Shown: positions 35,454 to 44,430 of the stretch, one piece after another
Position numbering within the stretch: position 1 is the first letter of the stretch
Layout of the letters: each line of letters opens with the position of its first letter
Assembly: GCA_028687435.1 (NCBI GenBank)
Contig: JAQUAF010000009.1
Location: 1 to 64,000 of the forward strand
Length of the DNA stretch: 64,000 nt
Direction: 5' to 3'
Source of the DNA: Verrucomicrobiia bacterium
GTDB lineage: Bacteria; Verrucomicrobiota; Verrucomicrobiia; JABWAM01
Program-made: the position numbers and the translations under genes
Notes under the pieces: generated by a model
Told to the model about the DNA's origin: nothing
What the model saw: the letters and a program-made list of their open reading frames with translations, nothing else
Databases searched by the model: none

Positions 35454-35497
35454 ATCACAAAAATGTCGAAAAATGTCACACTTTTTCATTTTGAGGA
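35454..35497. promoter_or_regulatory. AraC-type regulatory element, copy 1
   Basis: Direct half-sites TCACA at 35455 and 35476 are 21 bp apart. Between them is AAAAATGTCG repeated as AAAAATGTCA at a 10-bp step, followed by CTTTTTCATTTTGAG. It lies between the divergent AraC gene and the pilin gene. The 21-bp direct spacing is the classical arrangement for AraC-family dimers. Confidence 0.75.
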
Positions 35498-35682
35498 AGA
35501 TTGATTTGAGTATATTTTTCCGCAAGCAAAGCGGCGCCTTGATGAGCAACGGTCCGGCGCCGGATCGAACGGGGCGCAAGCCGCGTTCCGCGATTCCTTG
35601 TGTTAAACAGGGAAAACGCTCGAAAAATTGGGCGGAAACAGGAGAGGGAACGAATTTGATTTTTTTTGACAGGCGATGTTCA

Positions 35683-36324
35683 ATGGATGCCATGAAACAA
35701 TTGGATTTCGAACGGTTTTCAGGAAGGCATTTTCGTGGTTTCACAATTTTGGAACTCTTGATTGTTGTGGGAATTTTATCCTTGCTGGCCGCATTGTTGA
35801 TGCCCGCCATGTCCAGCGCCAGAAAAAAGGGACAGCAGATTCACTGCATGAACAATTTGCGCCAGATTGGGATGGCGCATGTCCAGTATGCAAACGATTG
35901 GGAGGAAAGGATTGTTCCGGGACTTGAAGTCACCGGAGGAGCTTATTGGGAACAACTTCTTGAGAAACAATGCGGCATCCGGGTTGGGAAAATGGAAGGG
36001 CATCTATTTTGGTGTCCAGCCAACAAGGAGACTCCTCTTTCCGCTTGGATGCCAAAGGAGTTTTTTTGTGCAAATATGAATTACACCCGGAATTCGGAAA
36101 TAGATCGAATGCTCTATGGCTCCATTCCTGATCCAACGAGAACCGTGATGGTTGCGGATGGAAAAGTTGCGGCGCCTTACGCTGTCATTACAACCATCTT
36201 TCATGCGTCAAGCGCGACCAACCGGATTCATTTCAGCCTTCATGGCGGAAGGGCCAACTGCCTTTTTGTGGATGGGCATGTGGAGGGCATAGAGAATTTA
36301 AAGGACCTGATCGTAAAACCGTGA
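35683..36324 (+). CDS. Prepilin-type protein with H-X9-DG motif (pseudopilin)
   Basis: The 213-residue protein is read from the ATG at 35683, with 35692 as an alternative. The leader ends FRG and the mature part begins FTILELLIVVGILSLLAALL with Glu at +5. It continues IHCMNNLRQIG and ends HGGRANCLFVDGHV, giving H-X9-DG. The open frame upstream overlaps the regulatory element and is not used. It is followed 49 bp later by a very large secreted glycosidase-like gene, the first of three such pairs in this region. Confidence 0.85.
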   Translation: MDAMKQLDFERFSGRHFRGFTILELLIVVGILSLLAALLMPAMSSARKKGQQIHCMNNLRQIGMAHVQYANDWEERIVPGLEVTGGAYWEQLLEKQCGIRVGKMEGHLFWCPANKETPLSAWMPKEFFCANMNYTRNSEIDRMLYGSIPDPTRTVMVADGKVAAPYAVITTIFHASSATNRIHFSLHGGRANCLFVDGHVEGIENLKDLIVKP

Positions 36325-36373
36325 GGATGATGCGGCTGACATCGTGTTTCAACCCAAAGGATTTCCAAAAATT

Positions 36374-39300
36374 ATGAAAATCTCACTTGCCAGTATGATT
36401 TGCCCGGGAGCCGTTCTCTTTTTTGCGACCTTGATTCAAGGGCAGGAGGTCGTGGATAAAAGCATTGCGGGAGAGTGGAAATTCCAGGAAGGGGAGGGAA
36501 CGGTCGTGAAGGATTGTTCGCCCAATGGGAATCATGGAGTGATCCTGGGCGGGCAGTGGGGCAAAGGGGGATTTGGATTTGCGCTGCGGCTGGAAAACGA
36601 CAAGGATGGCATTCGAATCGAGAATTCCCCAAGTCTTGAGCCCGACATGCTTGCCGTCGAATGCTGGTTTTGTCCGGATAAGGACATCGATAAAAAATTG
36701 TCCCGTCATGAATATCTGATTTCAAAACTTCTGCCTGGAAAAGGTTATGCGCTGGGTTTCAGGGAGAAAATGGGCTCGCTTGCCTTTCACTTCGGAAAGG
36801 GGGTTTATGCCAAAACCGCGGCATGGAAGAAGGGCGAGTGGCATCATGTTGTGGGAACATACGACGGAAAGGTTTCCAGGATTTATGTCGATGGCCGGAT
36901 GGAAAACGAGCGGGAGTGCGGAACGCGGGTGAAAAGCCCGAACTGCATGATGGTCGGGAATTTTTTCAATGGCTGGATTGGGCGTCTGGTGATTCGAAGC
37001 CGCGTGTTGACCGGGGACGAAATTTCGCGGATTTACAGCGAGGAGAAAGGACGGATTGCGACGCAGGTCGAAGTCATTGGAAAACGGGTTGCGGGAACGG
37101 CGAAAGTTTCCGCCGCCGCTCCGCCAAAACAGGCGAAAAAGGGAACTGAGAAAATCATCCACAACATCTTTCGCCCCCGGCTGGGTGACACCGAATTCAT
37201 TGTCCCGTCCAAGACCGGTTTTTTGCGAAATTACCGGCGCATCGACACCGATCCGATCATTGACTTGATCAGCCTGGCGGAGGGGGACCGCGCCCAGGTC
37301 AAATTGGGGGAAATGCGTTGGAAATATCAGTGGGAAGGCGGGGAAATGAAGCTGTCGCAGGGCGACGTTCTTTCCGATGACAAGGCCGCGGCCGATCCTG
37401 GCTGGGACAGTCCATCTCATCTGAAAGGGATGTCGCAGGTGTTGGTTGGTCCAAAGGACTCCAGGGTGGAATTGACCGCCCAAGGAAAGCTTTATAATTC
37501 ATGGACTCAAAAAATCATCTGGCAGGACGAAAAAAACGGGGATGGGAACAGCCACGGATTGACTCTTCATTGGAAACGCGACGTCAAGGAGATCATGGAG
37601 CCTGCCGCGATTGTCCGGTTCACCCGACGCGCGGATGACCAGGAAATGGAGGTTTTTTTGAAGGGGATGGATGGAAAGACCAACCAGTTGAAAAACAACG
37701 AGAAACTGGGAATGGAAAAGGGGGCGGCGCTTTATGCTGTTGATTTTTTCAATGGAACGCAGATCGAAATCCAATTTGATTTGCCGGGCAAAATCGAGCG
37801 CGTCCCATGCAAGGCATCCGAAAATCTTATTGGCGGCTGGAGTCTTGTCTTTGTTCCCAATGACGGTGAGATGCTGGAAGAGTTTTCAATGAAGATTCTG
37901 GATACCCCCCTGCCAAGATTTGAGAGCCAGGGATTGATGGTGAAATCTCATTTGCAGACGGGATGCCATGTTGTGTCGGCCGGAAATATGCCGCTGTTCC
38001 AGATCGGCGGTTGGGAAAGCAATTTGAGGCAGGAAAATGCGGGTTTTCTTGGCGGTTTTTGGAAGTCCAAGGTTTTCAAAAAAGACGCTCTTTTCCAGAT
38101 CGCCAGCGAGGGAAAGCTTCAGTCCGACTGGAAGTCCATTTGCCGGAGCACGCAAAAGGGGTTGAATTTCGAGTTGAAAACCGGCCAGGGAGTGGAAAAG
38201 GCGGCCATGGCATTGAGAATCCCCTATGAATGGGTTGGCACACCGCTTGTCCTTTACAAAAATGAAGTCAAAGAGGATGTCAAGGGCGTGGTGCCGCCTT
38301 ATCTGGACGGCGCCATGGTCACCGCAACACAGGTGGCTGAAATCAATGGGATTCCCCTTCGGATCGGAGTGGACCTGGATTTTGGCGCGATGCCGGAAAA
38401 CAGCCTGATCGAATGGAGGCCGACGGCGTCTGAAAGGATTATTTTCACGCTCAAACGCAATTGCCGCATGATTTCTTCCCGGGCCAAATTGTCCGCTTAT
38501 CAGGAGCCGTTCGACGCGACGTCGGAGCCGGATTTTGTCAAAAAAGTCGGACAAGGGCATGCCATTGACAAGGCGCCGCCCGCCTTTTTGCTCTTTTATC
38601 CATCGGATGGCAAGGAATGCGCTTTCGATGTGAGTTATCGGCAGATCCTTCGGCAAACTCCGATGGATGTTTCTTCCAAAAATGCGCCTGTGCCGGATAA
38701 ACCGCTCATGTGTGTGCGGGATGGCGCCAGGGTTGTGGTGAAAACCCCATGGTGGGAGGTGATTCATGACAAGGAAAAGGGAGGGACGCCTGTCAGTATC
38801 CAGTTTCCGCAAGGTCTCAAAAGGAATATTTTGAAATCCCCGGTGGAAGGATATTTGGCGGACAAGGCTGGCAACAGCCTGAGGGAATCCGCAAGCAAGA
38901 TCACATCCTTTGAGGTGAAGGAGGAAGCGCCCGATCAGATCCGAATGATTGTGAAGGGACTGTTTGGAGGAGGCACTCTTCCATTTGAGGCGGAATATCT
39001 TTATTCCGAAGGCGGTTTTCGACGAAGCGTCAGATTTGATTTTCAAAAAGCCCCGATGGATATCAAGGTGTTGGGGGTGACACGCATCGAAACGGATCAC
39101 GCTTTGGATTTTGCCAAGTACAAACCGTGCCTCATGAAATATGCCAGGGCGGTTTTTCCCGGGCCGTGCATCGTGAAAGGCAACCGCCTGTCCTTGGGCG
39201 TCATGGGACTCTACCGGCAAAACGGGGAGGGGATCGATCTGACTCCCACACGGGAAATCTGGAAGTGGTATAAATGGGGTGAGAACAAGGGGTGTTTTGC

Positions 39301-40675
39301 GATCGAAGGGACCAAGGCCAATCCGACCATTTTGGCTGAGGCATTTCGCGATGAGGCCAATGGCATTGCGGCAAAGGAGGAGGTGGATTTCAGTTGCTAT
39401 GTCGGTTTGACCAAGACGCAGGACCCCGCTCCCCGAAACTGGAGGCCAACGGGAATCAGCCAGTTTTCATGGGCAACCCCCAATGTGTTGTCCGCTTTGA
39501 CGGATTCGGGAATCAATGTGAGCATCAGTCCCGGCGGCGGATTGGGCTTTGGGTTGTACCGCGATGAAAAGGGGTTGCAATCCGTTGCAAAGACGGCCGA
39601 GGATACCAGGAAAAGCGGCATTAAGGCTCTTCCTTTCTTTGCGCCGGCCTGTTTTGTCAAGGGATGCAAGGAGTTCAATGAGCATCTGACCGAATGGGCG
39701 GAAGGCCGATACAAAGACGGCCAGTTCAAGCCGAGCGGCGGTTTTTATCTCATGGGATGTTATGAATCTGCCGGGTTGGTCAATTTTATGAAGGAGGGAT
39801 ATCAGTTCCTTAACAAAAAAATTCCGAATGACGGAATTTATTGCGATTTCATTTATCCTCTTGGGACTTGCAGAAATCCGGCTCATTTGCCGGGCGTTCA
39901 TATCAGCATGGATGGCTTGCTGGAATTCAGCCGGTGGATCAAGAAGGATTTGATTGGAAAAGACGGGGTTTTTTACGGACATACAGGGTATTGCCCGGTT
40001 CACAATGTGGAGGCTTATGTGGATCTGGCCTTCATCTGGGAGGAAATGAATTATTTTTACTGTTGTGAGGGACGTCCGGTCTCCCTTCAGCGCGTCCAGG
40101 AATGCGGAGTTCATGCCGCCAATCTGCAAAGGGCGGTTGACAGTCATCCCTACTATTCATGGATCGGAAGGGGAAGTGAGCCTTTGGGGCGGATTCGATC
40201 CAATGACGAGGATGTCCGGGGTATCGTAACCCGGTTTGCCTTGACTGGTTTGTTTCCCATCGTACATACCGGGCAATGTTGTCCGGTCTCTGAACAGGAC
40301 CTTTTGTCCAAGTTCAAGTTCCCCCTTCGTCTGAGCAAGGCCTTTAAGGGAATTGATCTTTCCAGCTTTCATTTCATGGATTGGTCCAAGCAGGATGTCG
40401 TCAAAACGGGAAACCCGGCTGTCAGGGCCGCTGTTTATTTCAAGGACGGCGCGGCATTGGTGGTTTTGGGCGTCCCGGAAAATCAGGACAAACAAAAATT
40501 CAACTGGGTGCTTGCGGCCAAGGCGTTGCGATTGGACGGAAAACTTGCGGTCAAAAACCTGGTTTCCGGCGAGGGCATGACGGTTTCAAGCGATGAACTC
40601 ATGACAAAAGGATTGAGCCAGGAGTTGAACGGTTTTGATTTTGCGGTCTTTTCGGTGAAAAATGCCGGGAAATGA
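36374..40675 (+). CDS. Very large secreted LamG-bearing glycoside hydrolase-like protein
   Basis: The 1433-residue protein starts at the ATG at 36374 with a signal peptide (MKISLASMICPGAVLFFATL, cut near IQGQ-E). A LamG/concanavalin-like domain follows (about 25-230: GEWKFQEGEG, WHHVVGTYDGKVSRIYVDG). The central region is beta-rich. The last 400 residues look like a glycosidase TIM barrel (ISPGGGLGFGLY, IPNDGIYCDFIYP with a candidate catalytic Asp, FIWEEMNYFYCCEG). No precise GH family is recognised. A frame-start GTG at 36344 is ignored because it gives no better signal peptide. It is paired with the preceding pilin gene. Confidence 0.7.
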   Translation: MKISLASMICPGAVLFFATLIQGQEVVDKSIAGEWKFQEGEGTVVKDCSPNGNHGVILGGQWGKGGFGFALRLENDKDGIRIENSPSLEPDMLAVECWFCPDKDIDKKLSRHEYLISKLLPGKGYALGFREKMGSLAFHFGKGVYAKTAAWKKGEWHHVVGTYDGKVSRIYVDGRMENERECGTRVKSPNCMMVGNFFNGWIGRLVIRSRVLTGDEISRIYSEEKGRIATQVEVIGKRVAGTAKVSAAAPPKQAKKGTEKIIHNIFRPRLGDTEFIVPSKTGFLRNYRRIDTDPIIDLISLAEGDRAQVKLGEMRWKYQWEGGEMKLSQGDVLSDDKAAADPGWDSPSHLKGMSQVLVGPKDSRVELTAQGKLYNSWTQKIIWQDEKNGDGNSHGLTLHWKRDVKEIMEPAAIVRFTRRADDQEMEVFLKGMDGKTNQLKNNEKLGMEKGAALYAVDFFNGTQIEIQFDLPGKIERVPCKASENLIGGWSLVFVPNDGEMLEEFSMKILDTPLPRFESQGLMVKSHLQTGCHVVSAGNMPLFQIGGWESNLRQENAGFLGGFWKSKVFKKDALFQIASEGKLQSDWKSICRSTQKGLNFELKTGQGVEKAAMALRIPYEWVGTPLVLYKNEVKEDVKGVVPPYLDGAMVTATQVAEINGIPLRIGVDLDFGAMPENSLIEWRPTASERIIFTLKRNCRMISSRAKLSAYQEPFDATSEPDFVKKVGQGHAIDKAPPAFLLFYPSDGKECAFDVSYRQILRQTPMDVSSKNAPVPDKPLMCVRDGARVVVKTPWWEVIHDKEKGGTPVSIQFPQGLKRNILKSPVEGYLADKAGNSLRESASKITSFEVKEEAPDQIRMIVKGLFGGGTLPFEAEYLYSEGGFRRSVRFDFQKAPMDIKVLGVTRIETDHALDFAKYKPCLMKYARAVFPGPCIVKGNRLSLGVMGLYRQNGEGIDLTPTREIWKWYKWGENKGCFAIEGTKANPTILAEAFRDEANGIAAKEEVDFSCYVGLTKTQDPAPRNWRPTGISQFSWATPNVLSALTDSGINVSISPGGGLGFGLYRDEKGLQSVAKTAEDTRKSGIKALPFFAPACFVKGCKEFNEHLTEWAEGRYKDGQFKPSGGFYLMGCYESAGLVNFMKEGYQFLNKKIPNDGIYCDFIYPLGTCRNPAHLPGVHISMDGLLEFSRWIKKDLIGKDGVFYGHTGYCPVHNVEAYVDLAFIWEEMNYFYCCEGRPVSLQRVQECGVHAANLQRAVDSHPYYSWIGRGSEPLGRIRSNDEDVRGIVTRFALTGLFPIVHTGQCCPVSEQDLLSKFKFPLRLSKAFKGIDLSSFHFMDWSKQDVVKTGNPAVRAAVYFKDGAALVVLGVPENQDKQKFNWVLAAKALRLDGKLAVKNLVSGEGMTVSSDELMTKGLSQELNGFDFAVFSVKNAGK

Positions 40676-40697
40676 TGGTGTTCATGATTTTTCGAAA

Positions 40698-40740
40698 ATC
40701 ACAAAAATGCCAAAAAATGTCACACTTTTTCATTTGGGAA
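40698..40740. promoter_or_regulatory. AraC-type regulatory element, copy 2
   Basis: TCACA half-sites at 40699 and 40720 (21 bp apart) are followed by CTTTTTCATTTGGGAAAAAC. The downstream stretch AAGGTTCGATGGTTTTGTC resembles that after copy 3. The next gene on this strand is the PHP-CBM9 fusion at 41025, with a palindromic repeat inserted between. Confidence 0.7.
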
Positions 40741-41024
40741 AAACAAGGTTCGATGGTTTTGTCTAAAAGGTTGGATTGGTTTTGAAAACGGCGGTGAGGG
40801 AGCCCCGCCCTCCATTTTTTGTCGTGCAGACGATGGAGGGCGGGGCTCCCGCACCGCTTATCTTCGGATGAAATGTTAGCCCGGATATTTCACCAAATTT
40901 ACAATTTGTGGAATGCGGGTTAGTGACATTGGGCGTCCCGGTCGGCGTGGCCATGGCCACTTTCGGCGTGACGCCCGCACCGCCGTTTCGCCAAGATCAA
41001 GACTCATGACCATGTTGGATAATT
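40741..41024. repeat. Composite palindromic repeat, copy 4, plus second palindrome
   Basis: No gene lies in this stretch. The repeat core occupies 40790-40857 with one arm mutated (GGCGGTGAGGGAGCC). Further on, GTGGCCATGGCCAC (40947-40960) is a perfect palindrome inside a larger GGCGTC...GACGCC stem, and GCCCGCACCGCCGTTTC at about 40972-40990 repeats the right end of the family core. Confidence 0.7.
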
Positions 41025-43019
41025 ATGCTGACTGTTGACGGACAGAAAATTTTTGCGGTTGATTTTCACTGCCAGTGGTTTTATCCGCAGTGTCCCGCGC
41101 TTTTTTTGGCCGGCCTTTCCTATGAGGGATTCGACGCGGGGGTGATGGTGGTTCCCGGCACATACCGGGTTTTGCGCGAGGCGGTTGAACAGTCGAAATG
41201 CGCATTCCTGCCGATCCGGGGCTGCGAATACACTTTTAATTGGGGGCACGTGGTCAGTGTCGGTTGTGATCAGCCAATGGAGGATCAGTCGGATTGCGGG
41301 AAGACTTTGGCCGGATTGAAACGGTTGTCCAAACTGGTGATTTTTGCCCATCCCCTTCATCCGCCCACCCGTGGCGAGCTTTGGGACAAGGGGCTGGCTC
41401 CCCGGTTTTTGGAGGAGGGACTTCTGGATGCCATTGAATTGGTGAACAGTCATAATCTGCGGCGCGATCTGGACTTGATTCGCTGGTATCAGGAACAGAT
41501 GGAGCCGGGCAGGCGCCTGCCCATCACCGGAGGTTGCGATGTTCATTACCTGTGCGCCGGACAACGGCCACCCTCGGTTTATACGCCGGACTTTCCGCCG
41601 TGCGACCCGGCGGATCCAAAACGCAACGATATCGACGGGCTGGGGGGAGTCAGAACCCTGGTTTTCGCGGAGGAATGTTCGGAGGCTGCCATTGTGGATG
41701 CCGTGAAAAATTGCCGGACAGTGGTCGAGGCCCAGGGAAAGCTTTTTGGTCCGCCGGATTTGGTTCGACAGCTTGAATCGGGCGGATTTTGGGAGATCAA
41801 CCGGAAGGAACTGGCCCGCCGCAGGCAACTCGCCATTCGCGCCGAATGGCGTCTCTTGGGCGGCCAGCCTGCCAGCCTCAAAACAGGGGCCGAAGCGGAT
41901 CAATACCCTGTGTCGGTGAAGTTTCAGGGAAAAACCATCCTGTTCCGCGAAAAGGCGTTTTCATTGGACATGCCGGCGCTTCCCGACGATTGCGACGAAC
42001 AATGGCTGCCCGTGACGGTGTCCGCTGCCGATGGTCAGTCGTTGACTTCCGCCGTGAGAGTGGAGCAGTCCTTGCGGGTGGACTTTTTTGGCTGCCGGGA
42101 TGCGGCGAATGATTCCTCCGTCATATGCTGCAAGCTGTTTAATCGGGGAAAAACGCCTGCCGGTGGAACGATATCGGCATCGTTGGAAGGGAAAGGGGCT
42201 GCGGTTACGCGGACTTTTGAAGGGGTTGCGGCTGAATCTGCGTCAACCGTTTGTTTGCCGATGAAGGTGGAGGATTCTTTTGACCTGGCGCGGATGGCTG
42301 CGTTGGAAGTCTGGATGGAATCTTTCGGTGTCCGCAAATTGTCCGGTCCGGTTACTTTTGTTGGATGCCATTACTGCCGGGAAATCCGGCCGTCCGATTG
42401 GGGACAGGCCGAAACCATTCGCATGGATCGCCGGGATTTGGTTGGACTGGGCAACTGGAATGGTCCGGATGACCTGAGCGCCGGGATCAAACTCCTGTGG
42501 AATGAAAAAGGATTGCATTTGAGGGCGCTCGTGCGCGACGACATTCATGAGCAGCCTTACCATGGGGGGGAGGTTTATCAGGGGGATTGCATCCAGATTG
42601 GCATCGACGCTTTTATGGAACGCGGCGGCACCCAGGCGCCCATGTATGAGTTTCTGGCGGCCATGACTCCCACCGGACCCGAGTTGTTTTGCACGATCGT
42701 TCCCTCCCTTGCGGATGAAAAAAGAACGGTGCGATCCAATGCCCTGTTGCCGCGGGAATGCATCCAGGCGGCCCCTTCGGACGGCGCCGTGCTTTACGAA
42801 TTGCGCGTTCCATGGGAATGGCTGAGCCCCTGCCGCCCTGTCGAAGGGACGCGGATGGGGATGTTCATTTTGCTTTTTGACAACGACGGGCCCCAACACG
42901 AGGTTGCATCGGGCGCAAAATCAGTCATGACCTGGCCCGTGGCCAGGGTCATGGGCTGGAAGGCCGGCACAAAACACTGGGCTGCGTTGACATTGCTGGG
43001 AGAAGGAACGGCAGAATGA
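41025..43019 (+). CDS. PHP-like metal hydrolase fused to a CBM9-like domain
   Basis: The 664-residue protein begins without a signal peptide (FAVDFHCQWFYP). Its first 250 residues resemble a PHP-type hydrolase barrel: FHCQW, LPIRGCEYTF, LVIFAHPLHPP, ITGGCDVHYL (His/Asp metal ligands) and a segment IDGLGGVRTLVFA. A beta-rich linker follows. Residues 490-655 resemble a CBM9/DOMON sugar-binding domain (LSAGIKLLWNEKGLHLRALV, DCIQIGIDAF, YELRVPWEWLSP). The role is unknown. A phosphoester or sugar-lactone substrate is possible. Confidence 0.6.
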   Translation: MLTVDGQKIFAVDFHCQWFYPQCPALFLAGLSYEGFDAGVMVVPGTYRVLREAVEQSKCAFLPIRGCEYTFNWGHVVSVGCDQPMEDQSDCGKTLAGLKRLSKLVIFAHPLHPPTRGELWDKGLAPRFLEEGLLDAIELVNSHNLRRDLDLIRWYQEQMEPGRRLPITGGCDVHYLCAGQRPPSVYTPDFPPCDPADPKRNDIDGLGGVRTLVFAEECSEAAIVDAVKNCRTVVEAQGKLFGPPDLVRQLESGGFWEINRKELARRRQLAIRAEWRLLGGQPASLKTGAEADQYPVSVKFQGKTILFREKAFSLDMPALPDDCDEQWLPVTVSAADGQSLTSAVRVEQSLRVDFFGCRDAANDSSVICCKLFNRGKTPAGGTISASLEGKGAAVTRTFEGVAAESASTVCLPMKVEDSFDLARMAALEVWMESFGVRKLSGPVTFVGCHYCREIRPSDWGQAETIRMDRRDLVGLGNWNGPDDLSAGIKLLWNEKGLHLRALVRDDIHEQPYHGGEVYQGDCIQIGIDAFMERGGTQAPMYEFLAAMTPTGPELFCTIVPSLADEKRTVRSNALLPRECIQAAPSDGAVLYELRVPWEWLSPCRPVEGTRMGMFILLFDNDGPQHEVASGAKSVMTWPVARVMGWKAGTKHWAALTLLGEGTAE

Positions 43020-43059
43020 AACGGGGAGCGTGTGCATGGCATTTCGAATTTGAGGATCA

Positions 43060-44193
43060 ATGAAGAGAATATTTTTATCGCTTGTGGCATCTTTTGTCTT
43101 GGTGACGATTCAACCGTTGGCAAGCTTGGATGCTGAAACAACAGGGGTGGCGGATCGGAAAGGGGAAGTCCAAATGTTGCCTCAAAATTCATCTTCTCAT
43201 AACGCAGGAAAGCCGGCGGCCGGGCCGCTGGCGGTCAGTTTGAAGGCCGGCCCAAACGCCAGCGAGGTGTTCGTGGAGTGGCCCGCGGGCGGCAAGATCA
43301 GCGCGGTTTATTCAACGGGTTTTTGCGAGTTGGGGAATGCGGGCGGAATCATCAATATTTCCGGCGGCATCGCCGTTGCCGCGCCGGGGCTCAAGGAGGC
43401 CATCGGGAAAATGTATTCGCACAGTTGCTATCCGGTGGATTACGCCGATGACCGCAAGCCGCAACTTGAGTTGTTTGCCGACGATGTTTCGATCTTGAAA
43501 ATGGAGGGATCTGGCGGAAACAGAACGGGCGCCTTGTGTCAGACGCCTCAAATGACGGCCAGAGAGGTGAGGATCGTGTTGAGCGGCCGGTTGAAAGTGG
43601 TGGATATGGACGTCATCGTGGAAAAGAGGGTGGCGGCGGATGTTCCCCGCATGGTCTATTCCCGCATGGTGGCCAGATACACCAGGGATGTCATGATCAA
43701 CTGTCTGTATCACCAGTTGATCTAGGCCAATCCATCGTTCCTGAAAGGCGGCATGAATTTGCTGGCCTATGAGAATGGCGCGGTGCGCGTGTTTGAGGGA
43801 AAGGACCCGTCCGCAAAAGAGCATGCCCAGTTCAAAAAAGGACTGTTTTATATGGGGGGCGGCGGCCGTCACGTGGGTTTTCTCACCGGACATGGCGACT
43901 ACGTGCGGTTCAGAAACTGGCGCAACGGGGATTATACCGCCTTGTACAAGGTGCTCGTGGAGAAACAGCTTAAAAAAGCCGGGGAAACCTCGGAAAGCCG
44001 CGGCATATCCTGCTGGGGCGAATCAAGGGATGAAATCGACCGGCTTTTCAAAATCACGGAGGCCATCCGCTTGGACGGCAAACTGGAAAAGGAAAAGCTG
44101 AACGATCATGAAAAAGCCGTGGCGCGTTTTGTCGGTCAAGCCGTCCAATTGGAAGGAAATTCCGAAAATAATGCGGGAAAAACACCGGACTGA
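43060..44193 (+). pseudogene. Secreted protein gene interrupted by an in-frame TAG
   Basis: A 221-residue frame with a clear signal peptide (MKRIFLSLVASFVLVTIQPLA) ends at TAG 43723-43725. The same frame continues without a further stop to 44193 (ANPSFLKGGMNLLAYENGAV... in sense and codon use like the first part), giving about 377 residues if read through. The likely cause is a nonsense mutation, so the gene is called a pseudogene. The family is not recognised. The sequence is beta-rich, and the neighbours are secreted carbohydrate-active proteins. Confidence 0.7.
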
Positions 44194-44417
44194 CATGAAT
44201 GGCGCTTGGATAAGAAATTTTTTAAAAAGTAATTCATCATCCTGTCCAACCCCCTCCAACTCCCCCTTGAACAAGGGGGAGCCCCCCTATTGAATCCTCC
44301 CCTTGGCAAGGGGAGGATTAAGGTGGGGTGTGGGAAAAAGGGAGGAAATCCCAAAACGCGATGGTTTGCAGGGTAACCTTTTTTTCAGCTTGTCTAAGCG
44401 CCATTCCGGACTGACAT
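44185..44417. mobile_element. MITE-like element flanked by 12-bp direct repeats
   Basis: CCGGACTGACAT at 44185-44196 and again at 44406-44417 flanks about 209 bp. The inner ends are inverted: GAATGGCGCTTGGATAAG (44197-44214) and CTTGTCTAAGCGCCATTC (44389-44406), 16 of 18 positions alike. The inside holds CCCCCTTGAACAAGGGGG and CCTCCCCTTGGCAAGGGGAGG hairpins and no reading frame. A related single end is at 16319-16354. Confidence 0.6.
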
Positions 44418-44430
44418 AAAAACATCCAAT

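Noticed and set aside
37886-39220. Open frame of about 444 codons on the minus strand
   Set aside because: It is antisense to the large LamG protein, with no domain and no ribosome site.
43723-43725. TAG read as pyrrolysine or another recoded residue
   Set aside because: Other genes here end normally in TAG, no pyl gene or downstream stem-loop signal is visible, and the protein is not a methylamine methyltransferase. Nonsense mutation or error is simpler.
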